This document shows, piece by piece, positions 53,577-61,326 of a stretch of DNA of 64,000 nt (position 1 is the first letter of the stretch; each line of letters begins with the position of its first letter). Origin of the DNA: Isoalcanivorax indicus (GTDB taxonomy: Bacteria > Pseudomonadota > Gammaproteobacteria > Pseudomonadales > Alcanivoracaceae). The stretch lies in the NCBI RefSeq assembly GCF_003259185.1, contig NZ_QGMP01000002.1, forward strand, positions 281,510 to 345,509, in the 5' to 3' direction. The notes beneath the pieces are model-generated. The model did not search any database and was not told the DNA's origin. It worked only from the letters and a program-made list of their open reading frames with translations. The position numbers and the translations under genes are program-made.

Positions 53577-53601
53577 GACTATGATGTAATACACTGTAGT
53601 C
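53577..53601. promoter_or_regulatory. Palindromic operator of the toxin-antitoxin pair
   Basis: GACTA-N3-TGTA-A-TACA-N3-TAGTC, a 25-base palindrome with two perfectly matching arm segments on each side, lies 22 bases before the antitoxin start. Ribbon-helix-helix antitoxins repress their own operons through such sites. It overlaps a plausible -10 (TAATAC). Confidence 0.65.
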
Positions 53602-53622
53602 AATCCGAGCGAGGAGCAAATC

Positions 53623-53895
53623 ATGGGCGTGACAACGGTTCGCCTTCAGGCCGAGGTTGAACAACAGCTGGAAGCCATCGCCAGCCGACTCCAGCGCAGC
53701 AAAGGCTGGGTGATCAACGAGGCACTTTCCGAGTACATCCAGAAGCAGGCGCTGGAGCAGGCGCGCTGGCAGCAAACCCTGGAGGCCATGGCGTCAGCTG
53801 CCCAGGGCAAAGTCGCGGAGGCCTCGGATGTGCATGACTGGCTCAGCAGCTGGGGCACGGACAACGAGCAGGACGCCCCGGAGTCTGGCCGGTGA
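53623..53895 (+). CDS. Ribbon-helix-helix antitoxin (ParD/CopG-like)
   Basis: A 90-residue protein. The N-terminal RHH domain reads TTVRLQAEVEQQLEAIASRL and RSKGWVINEALSEYI, which fits DNA-binding antitoxins. The C-terminal half is acidic and flexible, as expected for toxin wrapping. It has a strong GAGGAG ribosome site, and the stop overlaps the toxin start by four bases (GTGA), so the pair is translationally coupled. Confidence 0.9.
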   Translation: MGVTTVRLQAEVEQQLEAIASRLQRSKGWVINEALSEYIQKQALEQARWQQTLEAMASAAQGKVAEASDVHDWLSSWGTDNEQDAPESGR

Positions 53896-54173
53896 AGCTG
53901 GTTTATACCGATGACGCTATCTCCGATCTAAAGCGCCTCAGAGCCTTCATAGCAGAACACAACCCTCAGGCGGCCATGAGCGTCGCCAGGGAACTGATCA
54001 GCCGGGTCGAGGCGCTGCGCCAGTTCCCGCGTATGGGTGTGCCGGTTGAAATGGCTCCCGATCCTGACACGGTGCGGGACATGGCGTTTGGCCGGTATGT
54101 GGTGCGCTATGCCGTCCACTCCAGTGTCATCATCATTCTGCGGATATGGCATGGGCTGGAGGGTGAGCGGTAA
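53892..54173 (+). CDS. RelE/ParE-family toxin
   Basis: A 93-residue protein with the RelE/ParE fold: KLVYTDDAISDLKRLRAFIAEHNP, SRVEALRQFPRMGVPVEM, MAFGRYVVRYAV and VIIILRIWHGLEGER at the C-terminus. ParE members poison gyrase, RelE members cleave mRNA; sequence alone favours ParE. The start is GTG 53892. Chromosomal placement between unrelated genes suggests a mobile or addiction-type insertion. Confidence 0.9.
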   Translation: MKLVYTDDAISDLKRLRAFIAEHNPQAAMSVARELISRVEALRQFPRMGVPVEMAPDPDTVRDMAFGRYVVRYAVHSSVIIILRIWHGLEGER

Positions 54174-54198
54174 GGCACGAGTGACAACTCGGCTTGAC

Positions 54199-54215
54199 GC
54201 ATCGAGCATCGAGGC
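54199..54215. repeat. Left inverted repeat flanking padR
   Basis: GCATCGAGCATCGAGGC, itself a tandem of CATCGAG, matches the reverse complement of the repeat at 54663-54679 with one mismatch. It ends 15 bases before the padR start. It may be an operator, one arm of a small interspersed repeat, or an end of a mini-element. Confidence 0.6.
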
Positions 54216-54230
54216 ATAAAGTCCGACACC

Positions 54231-54632
54231 ATGAGCCCATCGGACAAACAAACACGCACCCGGCAGACACCGGATTACAGTGATCCCCGCTACTGGCAGG
54301 GGACCATCAAGATGTCGTTGTCCAAGTTCTTTGTGCTCAGTGTGCTGCACCGCAAGCCCATGCATGGCTATGAAGTGGTGCATGCCGTGGAGCAAAGCAC
54401 CAACGGCTGCTGCAGCCCGTCCGAGGGCACCGTGTACCCGGTGCTGAATGAGTTTGAAGCCGGGGGCTATCTGTCTTCCGCCGCCGAGGTGGTGCAGGGC
54501 CGCGCCAGAAAAGTCTACACCCTGACCGACAAAGGCCGCGAAGCATTCCAGGTGGCCGTTGAGGCCTGGCTGGATGCGACGGATTGCATCGTTGCGAGCA
54601 AGCTGGCGGCGGAAGAGGGGCAGGGGGCATGA
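54231..54632 (+). CDS. PadR-family transcriptional regulator
   Basis: A 133-residue winged-helix regulator: SKFFVLSVLHRKPMHGYEVVHAVEQ, PSEGTVYPVLNEFEAGGYLSS (recognition helix) and RKVYTLTDKGREAF (wing). The C-terminal dimer helix is short. PadR proteins repress genes for phenolic acids or drug efflux; the MFS gene that follows at 54748 is a natural target. Inverted repeats flank the gene exactly on both sides. Confidence 0.9.
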   Translation: MSPSDKQTRTRQTPDYSDPRYWQGTIKMSLSKFFVLSVLHRKPMHGYEVVHAVEQSTNGCCSPSEGTVYPVLNEFEAGGYLSSAAEVVQGRARKVYTLTDKGREAFQVAVEAWLDATDCIVASKLAAEEGQGA

Positions 54633-54662
54633 CTTTCGTTGTGTCGTTTTTTTTGCCCAAAA

Positions 54663-54679
54663 GCCTCGATGTTCGATGC
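54663..54679. repeat. Right inverted repeat flanking padR
   Basis: GCCTCGATGTTCGATGC is the inverted partner of 54199-54215 (16 of 17 positions). It lies 30 bases after the padR stop and 68 bases before the MFS transporter start, so it could also be the operator of that transporter. Confidence 0.6.
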
Positions 54680-54747
54680 CTTGATCATGGATGCCTTCGC
54701 CGGTGCATCCTCCCGCCCGCGCGGCGCGCATCAAGGGTGTGCCGCGG

Positions 54748-55935
54748 ATGAGCGCACGCCGACGAGTCGTAGTGACATTGGGTCTGACGCAAACCCTGGC
54801 CTGGGGCTCTACCTACTATCTGCCCGCCATTCTCGCCGAGCCCATGGCGCGGGACCTCGGCGTTTCCACGGGCAATGTCTTTGGCGCCTTCTCCTTGGCG
54901 CTGATCCTGACCGCGATCCTCGGCCCCCCGGCGGGGCATCGTATTGATACCCACGGCGGCCGTGGTGTGCTGGCGAGTTCCAGCCTGCTGTTTGCGGCGG
55001 GGCTTCTCTCCTTGGCGCTGGCTCAGGGGCCGGTCTCCCTCTGGTGCGCGTGGGCGATCATCGGCGTCGGCATGGCCGTGGGTCTCTATGACGCCGCCTT
55101 TGCCACCCTGACAGCGCTTTATGGTCACCAGGCGCGCCGCGCCATTACCGGCATTACATTGATGGCCGGATTTGCCAGCACCGTATGCTGGCCGATCACC
55201 GGCTGGCTGGAGGCAGAGTTCGGCTGGCGGACGGCCTGCATTATCTGGGGCGCTGCGCATCTGCTTATCGGCCTGCCGCTGAACCGCGTGCTGCTCCCCG
55301 GGGGCATCCGGGCTGCAACACCTCACAGCATAGCCCCGCCTGCCCGGGCGGCATCGGTACGCTTCGCCATGCCGCTGCTGGCGCTTGTTTTCGCCATTAC
55401 GTGGATACTCAGTACCGCCATGGCGGCGCATCTGCCGCGTCTGCTGCAAGAAGCCGGGCACACCGCCACGACCGCCATTGCGCTGGCCGCATTGGTCGGC
55501 CCGGCGCAGGTGGCGGCCCGGTTTCTGGAATTTTCCCTGCTGCGGCGTTTTCACCCCCTGGTCTCCGCCCGGCTGGCCAGCGCCGCCCATCCTCTGGGCG
55601 CCATGGCCATGCTGCTCTTCGGTGCACCGGCGGCAGCGCTGTTCACCCTGCTGCACGGCGCCGGCAACGGCATTCTCACCATTGCCAAAGGCACCTTGCC
55701 GCTGGCCATTTTCGGCCCCCGGGGCTATGGCCGGCGTCAGGGCTGGCTGATGGCACCGGCGCGCTTTGGCCAGGCGTTTTCACCTTTTCTGTTTGCCTTG
55801 CTGATCGAACGTCTTGGCAGCGGGGCGCTCGCTGTGTCCGCCGCGCTCGGGCTGGTGGCCCTGGGCGCACTCACCTTGCTGCACTATTTGATGAGGCAAG
55901 CCCTCGCCACTGATTTGCGACAGGGAGCGCAATGA
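54748..55935 (+). CDS. MFS transporter
   Basis: About 395 residues from ATG 54748 (AAGGG about 10 bases upstream; an in-frame ATG at 54691 is an alternative). Twelve predicted helices. TLGLTQTLAWGSTYYLPAIL at the start and GPPAGHRIDTHGGRGVLAS (loop 2-3 motif) mark the major facilitator group related to the oxalate/formate-type and YbfB-like branches. Substrate unknown. The stop overlaps the next gene's start (ATGATG). Control by PadR is likely. Confidence 0.9.
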   Translation: MSARRRVVVTLGLTQTLAWGSTYYLPAILAEPMARDLGVSTGNVFGAFSLALILTAILGPPAGHRIDTHGGRGVLASSSLLFAAGLLSLALAQGPVSLWCAWAIIGVGMAVGLYDAAFATLTALYGHQARRAITGITLMAGFASTVCWPITGWLEAEFGWRTACIIWGAAHLLIGLPLNRVLLPGGIRAATPHSIAPPARAASVRFAMPLLALVFAITWILSTAMAAHLPRLLQEAGHTATTAIALAALVGPAQVAARFLEFSLLRRFHPLVSARLASAAHPLGAMAMLLFGAPAAALFTLLHGAGNGILTIAKGTLPLAIFGPRGYGRRQGWLMAPARFGQAFSPFLFALLIERLGSGALAVSAALGLVALGALTLLHYLMRQALATDLRQGAQ

Positions 55936-56702
55936 TGAACACACACAAACTGCTCTGGATTACCGACCTGCATCTGGTAGAACCCGGTCACCCCTGGCCA
56001 CAGCACGTCGATCCCTTACCGCGACTCCACGCAGTATTAAATGAACTGCGAGATCAGCACGAGGATGCAGACCGCCTGATTCTTACCGGCGATCTGGTGC
56101 AATCCGGCAGTGTGCAAAGCTATCAGGTGCTGCGGGACGTGCTGCAGGATTTCCCGATTCCCTGGCGCTTGCTGGTGGGCAATCACGACAAGCGCGACAA
56201 CCTTCGGGAAGTGTTCCCCCGGGTGCCTGTGACCGAAGGCTTCCTGCAATTCGCCGAGGAACTGGATGGCACCCACCTTATCTACCTGGATACTCAGGCA
56301 GAGACTGGCCATCACGGCGAACTTTGTCCTGCCCGACTGGCGTGGCTGGCGGCGCAATTGCAACGCGCCGGCGCAAGCCCGGTGTTGATCTTCATGCACC
56401 ATCCCCCCGTGGCCATCGGCATGCCGCCCCTGGACCGGTTGCGCCTGCGCGATCCGGATAATGCGTTTTCGCGACTACTGCGCGCCCGCGCCGCACCGAC
56501 CCAGCTGCTGTGCGGCCATCTGCATCGCAATGTCAGCGGACGCTGGGCGGGCCACCCCTTCACGGTGCTGGACAGCACCCATCTGCCGTTGCGCTTCGAT
56601 ATGGTCAGCGACCGTTTGACGCGTTATCCGGGCGCGCCGACGTACGGCGTTATCCTGCTGGACGGCGACAGCGTGGTGATCAATGCGGTCCAGCAGCTTT
56701 GA
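55932..56702 (+). CDS. Icc/CpdA-like metallophosphoesterase
   Basis: A 256-residue calcineurin-like phosphoesterase: LWITDLHLVEPG (metal ligands D and H), LILTGDLVQSG, LLVGNHDKRD, FMHHPPVAIG and LLCGHLHRNVSG, the five metal motifs in order. It is close to the CpdA/Icc 3',5'-cAMP phosphodiesterases. Since the Pil-Chp system works through cAMP in Pseudomonas, a link is possible but untested. ATG 55932 and ATG 55935 are both possible starts. Confidence 0.9.
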   Translation: MMNTHKLLWITDLHLVEPGHPWPQHVDPLPRLHAVLNELRDQHEDADRLILTGDLVQSGSVQSYQVLRDVLQDFPIPWRLLVGNHDKRDNLREVFPRVPVTEGFLQFAEELDGTHLIYLDTQAETGHHGELCPARLAWLAAQLQRAGASPVLIFMHHPPVAIGMPPLDRLRLRDPDNAFSRLLRARAAPTQLLCGHLHRNVSGRWAGHPFTVLDSTHLPLRFDMVSDRLTRYPGAPTYGVILLDGDSVVINAVQQL

Positions 56703-56736
56703 CGAGTAATGCCGGACACAGATGACTTGACCAATT

Positions 56737-56754
56737 CATAACCCGATGATTATG
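56737..56754. promoter_or_regulatory. ArsR operator 1
   Basis: CATAACCCGATGATTATG is an imperfect palindrome (CATAA/TTATG arms). The same pattern returns 26 bases later, upstream of the ArsR gene. Confidence 0.7.
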
Positions 56755-56762
56755 ATTTCATC

Positions 56763-56780
56763 CATAACTTCATGGTTATG
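56763..56780. promoter_or_regulatory. ArsR operator 2
   Basis: CATAACTTCATGGTTATG has perfect CATAAC/GTTATG arms and shares CATAAC-N3-ATG-R-TTATG with operator 1. It ends ten bases before the ArsR start; the pair suggests cooperative autorepression. Confidence 0.75.
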
Positions 56781-56790
56781 GGTTTCCGCA

Positions 56791-57114
56791 ATGCTGCAAG
56801 CTCACGAAACACTCTTCAAGGCCCTGGCTGACCCGACCCGGCGCGCCATTTTTGAGCGGTTGTGTCGTCACGGCGACCTGACTGTCGGCGCGCTGACCGC
56901 CGAGGCCGGCGTGTCGCAACCGGCGGTGTCGAAGCACCTCGGGATACTGAAGCAGGCCGGGCTGGTCAGCGACCGCCATGAGGGACGGCAAACGCACTAC
57001 CGCGCCCAGCCAGCCGCGCTGAACCCGCTGAAAGAGTGGACCCAGCAGATGACCGCGTTCTGGCTGGCGCGCTTTGACGACCTCGAACGGGTGCTACAGG
57101 GGATGGACCAATGA
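56791..57114 (+). CDS. ArsR-family transcriptional regulator
   Basis: About 107 residues from ATG 56791, just after two operator copies; an earlier ATG at 56746 would place both operators inside or beside the coding region and is less likely. Winged helix: LFKALADPTRRAIFERLC, GVSQPAVSKHLGILKQAGLVSDRHEGRQTHY. No metal-binding cysteine pair is seen, so it belongs to the non-metal group that pairs with SRPBCC genes. It overlaps the next gene by four bases. Confidence 0.9.
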   Translation: MLQAHETLFKALADPTRRAIFERLCRHGDLTVGALTAEAGVSQPAVSKHLGILKQAGLVSDRHEGRQTHYRAQPAALNPLKEWTQQMTAFWLARFDDLERVLQGMDQ

Positions 57115-57557
57115 ATAAACGTGCTGAAGACACTCAGTCTGTGGTGGTCGAGCGAGAGCTGCTGCATCCGCCAGAAAAAGTCTGGCGCGCGCTGACCCAG
57201 CCCCACCTGATGGAGGCCTGGCTGACCAAGACAGACTTCAGCGCGGCAGTGGGGCACTGCTTCGCATTGCAGTTTGATTGGGGCGCCGTCGAGTGCCGCG
57301 TTCTGGAGCTCGCGCAACACCAGGCGCTGTCGTACACCTGGGAATCGGGCGCGCTGAAGAGCGTGGTCCACTGGACCCTGACGCCTACCGCCAAAGGCAC
57401 CCTGCTGCGCATGGAGCAAGCGGGCTTTGCATCGGCGGATTCGCCGGACTACCCGCAGCAGGCGCGGTACTACATGGGCGCCAAAGCCGGGTGGCCGCGA
57501 TTCATGGCGGCACTGGAGCGAGTTCTGGAAAACGAGGAAGAGGGCGTACAACAGTGA
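57111..57557 (+). CDS. SRPBCC (AHSA1-like) protein
   Basis: A 148-residue START-like protein: VVERELLHPPEKVWRALTQPHLMEAWL, LSYTWESG and TLTPTAKGTLLRMEQAG. It has a hydrophobic cavity fold for small lipophilic ligands or Hsp90-type contacts. It is coupled by ATGA to arsR and by GTGA to the DoxX-like gene, forming the common ArsR-SRPBCC-DoxX operon. Ligand unknown. Confidence 0.9.
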   Translation: MNKRAEDTQSVVVERELLHPPEKVWRALTQPHLMEAWLTKTDFSAAVGHCFALQFDWGAVECRVLELAQHQALSYTWESGALKSVVHWTLTPTAKGTLLRMEQAGFASADSPDYPQQARYYMGAKAGWPRFMAALERVLENEEEGVQQ

Positions 57558-57919
57558 ATATCACACTTTGGATCTTGCAAGGTCTGCTCGCGTTTCACAC
57601 CGTGATGGGCGCCGTCTGGAAATTCTCCAACTCGGTGCAAACCGTGCCCTCATTACAGGCCATTCCGCAAGGCGCCTGGCTCGGGCTTGGCGTATTCGAA
57701 CTGTTTCTGAGCGTGGCGCTGATTCTGCCAGCCCTGTACAAACCGGCAGCGCTGCTGGCGCCCATGGCGGCGCTCTGCATCGCCGCTGTCATGTTGCTGT
57801 ACTGCGGCCTGCACCTGGCCTCCGGTGATGCGAATCACGGTCAGATGATCTACTGGCTGGTGGTGGCCGCCGTGTGCGCGTTCATTGCCTATGGCAGGTT
57901 TGTGCTCAAGCCGCTTTAA
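57554..57919 (+). CDS. DoxX-like membrane protein
   Basis: About 121 residues starting at GTG 57554, which overlaps the stop of the SRPBCC gene (GTGA). Four hydrophobic helices: ILQGLLAFHTVMGAVWKF, LGVFELFLSVALILPALY, LLAPMAALCIAAVMLLYC and the final IYWLVVAAVCAFIAYGRF. It belongs to the DoxX-like group (DoxX_2/DUF-type). The frame is open for 92 codons upstream, but those are a shadow of the SRPBCC gene. Confidence 0.87.
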   Translation: MNITLWILQGLLAFHTVMGAVWKFSNSVQTVPSLQAIPQGAWLGLGVFELFLSVALILPALYKPAALLAPMAALCIAAVMLLYCGLHLASGDANHGQMIYWLVVAAVCAFIAYGRFVLKPL

Positions 57920-58018
57920 CAGAAGGGCAGCAGCAGGGCAGCAGCAGGGGCAGGGGGCAAGACGGCAGCACCTAAAACCCGGATAATGTGCGGCCCTGAA
58001 ATACCCCGGTGCCCGCTC

Positions 58019-60202
58019 ATGGAAATCAAGGTCAATTATCTCGACAACCTCCGCCTGGAGGCCCTGTTCGACGACTTCAAGGTGATTTCCGACCAGCCGA
58101 TTCGCTACAAGGGCGACGGCTCGGCGCCCGGGCCGTTCGATTACTTCCTCGCGTCCTCGGCGCTGTGCGCGGCCTATTTCGTCAAGGTGTACTGCAACAC
58201 CCGCGATATCCCCACCGACAATATCCGCCTGTCGCAGAACAACATCGTCGACCCGGAAAATCGCTACAAGCAGATCTTCCGCATTCAGGTGGAGCTGCCG
58301 GAAGGCCTTTCCGACAAGGATCGCCAGGGCATCCTGCGCGCCATTGACCGCTGCACCGTCAAGAAAGTGGTGCAGGCCGGGCCGGATTTCCAGATCGAAA
58401 CCGTCGAGAGTATCGACGAAGACGCCCAGGCCCTGCTGATGGCCGTGCCCGACCCGGCGCAACAGACCTGGATCGAAGGCAAGGACCTGCCCCTGGAGCA
58501 GACCATCGCCAACATGACCGCGATGCTGGCCGACCTCGGCATGAAGATCGAGATTGCCTCCTGGCGCAATATTGTGCCGCACGTCTGGTCACTGCATATC
58601 CGCGATGCCGCCTCACCCATGTGCTTTACCAACGGCAAGGGCGCCACCAAAGAAAGCGCCCTGTGCTCCGCGTTGGGCGAGTTTATCGAGCGCCTGAGCT
58701 GCAACTTTTTCTACAACGACCAGTTCTTCGGCCCCGAGATCGCCAACAGCACATTCGTCCACTACCCGAATGAAAAATGGTTCCAGCCCGGCCCGGACGA
58801 CGCCCTGCCCGACGGCCTGCTGGACGACTACTGCCGCGACATCTATGACCCCGACGGCGAACTGCGTGCCTCGAACCTGATCGACACCAACTCCGGGAAC
58901 AGCGAGCGCGGCATCGTGGCGCTCCCGTTTGAGCGTCGGTCTGACGGCGACACCGTCTATTTCCCCTCGAACCTGATCGAAAATCTCTACCTGAGCAACG
59001 GCATGAGCGCCGGCAACACCCTGCAGGAAGCCCAGGTGCAATGTCTCTCCGAAATTTTCGAGCGCGCCGTGAAGCGCCAGATCATCGAAGAGGAAATCAC
59101 CCTTCCGGATGTACCGCAGAGCGTGCTGGAACAATACCCCGCCATTCTCGAAGGCGTGCAGGCCCTGGAAGCCCAGGGCTTCCCCGTGCTGGTGAAAGAT
59201 GCCTCCCTGGGCGGCCAGTACCCGGTGATGTGCGTAACCCTGATGAACCCCCGCACCGGCGGCGTGTTTGCCTCCTTCGGCGCCCATCCCAGCTTTGAAG
59301 TAGCACTGGAACGCAGCCTGACCGAGCTGCTGCAAGGCCGCAGCTTCGAAGGTTTGAATGACTTCATGGCGCCTACCTTCAACAGCCTGGCCGTGACCGA
59401 GCCGAACAACTTTGTGGAACACTTTATCGACTCCTCCGGCCTGATCTCATGGCGCTTTTTCAGCAGCAAGGCCGATGTCGACTTTGTGCACTGGAACTTT
59501 GCCGGCAGCACCGAGGAAGAAGCCGCCACCCTGTTCGGCTTGCTGGAAGAGCAGGACCTGGAATGCTACATGGCCGTGCACACCGACCTGGGCGCCCCCG
59601 TGTGCCGCATCCTGGTGCCCGGCTATTCCGAGGTCTATCCGGTGGAAGACCTGGTGTGGGACAACACCAACAAGGCCCTGCTGTTCCGCGAAGACATCCT
59701 GAACCTGCACAGCCTGAACAAACGGCAACTCACCGCACTGCTCGACCGCCTGGAAGAAAGCCAGCTCGACGAACACATGGATATCATCACCCTGATCGGT
59801 ATCGAGTTTGACGAAAACACCGTATGGGGCCAGCTCACCATCCTGGAGCTGAAACTCCTCATCCACCTGGCACTGGGCGACCACGACGCAGCGCTGGAAC
59901 ACGTCGAAATGTTCCTGCAATACAACGACAACACCGTGGAACGCGGCCGCTTCTACCAGGCCATGCAGGCCGTGCTCACCATTCTCCTGGACGACGAACT
60001 GGCGCTGGACGATTACCTGCACAACCTGACCCGCATGTTCGGCCAGGAGACCATGGATGCCGTGGTCGGCTGCACCGAGGGCACCGTGCGTTTTTACGGC
60101 CTGACCCCCACCAACATGCAGCTGGACGGCCTGGAGAAACACCAGCGCCTGATCGAGAGTTACAAGAAGCTGCATGCGCATCGCGCTGCCCGAGCCGGAT
60201 AG
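58019..60202 (+). CDS. ycaO: OsmC-YcaO fusion protein
   Basis: 727 residues from ATG 58019. Residues 1-130 form an OsmC-like domain (GDGSAPGPFDYFLASSALCAAYFV). Residues about 180-560 form the YcaO domain with the ATP/Mg site KGATKESALCSALGEFIERLS and EAQVQCLSEIFERAVKRQIIEEE. The C-terminal 130 residues are helical with a TPR-like look. E. coli YcaO is linked to RimO-dependent beta-methylthiolation of ribosomal protein S12; the OsmC fusion is a gammaproteobacterial variant. No peptide precursor or dehydrogenase gene lies nearby, so a natural-product role is not supported. Confidence 0.93.
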   Translation: MEIKVNYLDNLRLEALFDDFKVISDQPIRYKGDGSAPGPFDYFLASSALCAAYFVKVYCNTRDIPTDNIRLSQNNIVDPENRYKQIFRIQVELPEGLSDKDRQGILRAIDRCTVKKVVQAGPDFQIETVESIDEDAQALLMAVPDPAQQTWIEGKDLPLEQTIANMTAMLADLGMKIEIASWRNIVPHVWSLHIRDAASPMCFTNGKGATKESALCSALGEFIERLSCNFFYNDQFFGPEIANSTFVHYPNEKWFQPGPDDALPDGLLDDYCRDIYDPDGELRASNLIDTNSGNSERGIVALPFERRSDGDTVYFPSNLIENLYLSNGMSAGNTLQEAQVQCLSEIFERAVKRQIIEEEITLPDVPQSVLEQYPAILEGVQALEAQGFPVLVKDASLGGQYPVMCVTLMNPRTGGVFASFGAHPSFEVALERSLTELLQGRSFEGLNDFMAPTFNSLAVTEPNNFVEHFIDSSGLISWRFFSSKADVDFVHWNFAGSTEEEAATLFGLLEEQDLECYMAVHTDLGAPVCRILVPGYSEVYPVEDLVWDNTNKALLFREDILNLHSLNKRQLTALLDRLEESQLDEHMDIITLIGIEFDENTVWGQLTILELKLLIHLALGDHDAALEHVEMFLQYNDNTVERGRFYQAMQAVLTILLDDELALDDYLHNLTRMFGQETMDAVVGCTEGTVRFYGLTPTNMQLDGLEKHQRLIESYKKLHAHRAARAG

Positions 60203-60669
60203 CAGCGCCTTACACCGTGGGTGGCTGGCGCTGCAGGCCCCGACTATCGGGGCGACCCTGTTCCGGGGTTGCCATCACCCCGGAGGCGGGGCAGTATCGA
60301 AGCAGGGTTGCTGGCGTGGCGAAGAAGCACTCAAGAGAAGCGCTGTTCGCGAGCCATATCAAAACAATGGATTAACGGATGCTCGCCGCAGCACGGACAA
60401 TGCGCGGGATGTCGGGCAGGGCGGTAGCGTGGCGGCGTCAGTGCGTGCGCTGTAATGACGAACGCGAATTGCGTTGCGCAACTGATCACGCAGCCGTGGC
60501 TGCCTGCCGCTGTCCTTGCGCTTGGCATGGAAAAAAGAAGGCAAGCGAATGGGTCGGGCATTCGGTGGGGTGCTGGTAAGCCGTTGAGTTTTATGATCTA
60601 TTTATCAATATATAAATTTGCTAATTGTGATAGGCCGCCTGCGTAGTTATTGGATATATGCGCCGGCGT
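60203..60669. other. Non-coding junction between ycaO and the cassette array
   Basis: No supported gene. It begins with two tandem hairpins: GCCCCGA/TCGGGGC (60237-60253, three-base loop) and CCGGGGT/ACCCCGG (60263-60283), terminator-like but without a T-run. The following 300 bases are GC-rich with short ORFs lacking ribosome sites or family matches. From about 60590 the sequence turns sharply AT-rich (tttatcaatatataaattt), where a promoter for the first cassette could lie. I searched both strands for integrase fragments and saw none. Confidence 0.6.
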
Positions 60670-60686
60670 CCTAATACCTGTTAGGC
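60670..60686 (+). other. attI-like recombination core
   Basis: CCTAA (60670-60674) and TTAGG (60681-60685) form an inverted pair around TACCTG, ending in GTTAGGC (60680-60686). This resembles the simple site of attI1 (inverted integrase boxes ahead of GTTAGGC). No upstream partner box for a full attC could be found, so it is either an attI remnant or the right end of a broken attC. Confidence 0.5.
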
Positions 60687-60697
60687 AAGGAAGATAT

Positions 60698-61234
60698 ATG
60701 AGCATCATCAAGCAAGTATCGAAAGATCTACCGAACTTTCCTGATGATGTTATAAATCAGTGGATAGGCTACTACGCAGAGTCTGAGGGTTGGCCGCCAC
60801 CAGCTCCTCTTGAAGGCAGATGGAAGGGCTTACTTGCAAACAGAGACCTAGAATATTGGTCGTCGTTAAGGTGGAGTAAAGAAGCTCTTTACCCTCCTTC
60901 ACTGGTGCTAACCCCGAATTGTAATCGTCTTATTCAGGAAATGATTGGTTTCCATGAAGCTGGTGTCCCGTGCCCTTATTCCGAGTTCATGGGTGAGGAA
61001 GCAAAACTTAAGCTTGCCAAGCTATTGCAATATCTCCGAGAAAGCGGAAATTTACCCTGCTCGCCGATATTGATTGAGAAACGCGGCGAACACGAAATCA
61101 TCGATGGCAACCATAGAGTCGTTGCCTACCTCTTATGGGGTTATTGGAAAGATAAGGAGGTCTTTCAAAAAGAACCATTCCCTGTCCCGTTGAACCAAGC
61201 GATCGAGTTCTGGGTGGGGCGAGAAGATGCCTAG
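60698..61234 (+). CDS. Cassette 1: ParB/sulfiredoxin-like motif protein
   Basis: 178 residues from ATG 60698 (AAGGAAG about 6 bases upstream, directly behind the GTTAGGC core). The C-terminal half has SPILIEKRGEHEIIDGNHRVVAYLLWGYWK; IDGNHRVVA matches the phosphate-binding/catalytic DGxHR motif of ParB nuclease-like and sulfiredoxin folds. The N-terminal half is unassigned. Such domains bind DNA, hydrolyse CTP or act as nucleases; which applies here is open. The stop lies inside the left box of attC1. Composition is much more AT-rich than in ycaO. Confidence 0.75.
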   Translation: MSIIKQVSKDLPNFPDDVINQWIGYYAESEGWPPPAPLEGRWKGLLANRDLEYWSSLRWSKEALYPPSLVLTPNCNRLIQEMIGFHEAGVPCPYSEFMGEEAKLKLAKLLQYLRESGNLPCSPILIEKRGEHEIIDGNHRVVAYLLWGYWKDKEVFQKEPFPVPLNQAIEFWVGREDA

Positions 61235-61306
61235 CAAGTGGCAGCACGGTGACCGTTTTTCCGCCGCACTGCGGCTCCAAACCGGCACGTATGCCAAGCG
61301 TTATGC
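61229..61306 (+). other. attC1 recombination site
   Basis: About 78 bases. Left box GCCTAGC (61229-61235) then TGGCA; right TGCCA, spacer, then GTTATGC (61300-61306). GCnTAnC/GTTAnGC and TGGCA/TGCCA pair, with an inner GCCGCA/TGCGGC hairpin. It spans the stop codon of cassette 1. The cut point would be after G 61300. Confidence 0.78.
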
Positions 61307-61326
61307 ATCAAGGATAGGATGGCGGT

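Noticed and set aside
58019..60202. YcaO as part of an azoline-peptide (RiPP) cluster
   Set aside because: No precursor peptide, dehydrogenase or leader-binding partner gene is adjacent; the OsmC fusion matches the housekeeping-type YcaO.
60203..60660. Short ORFs between ycaO and the first cassette, including a possible integrase remnant
   Set aside because: None has a ribosome site plus a recognisable family pattern, and no tyrosine-recombinase motif was seen on either strand.
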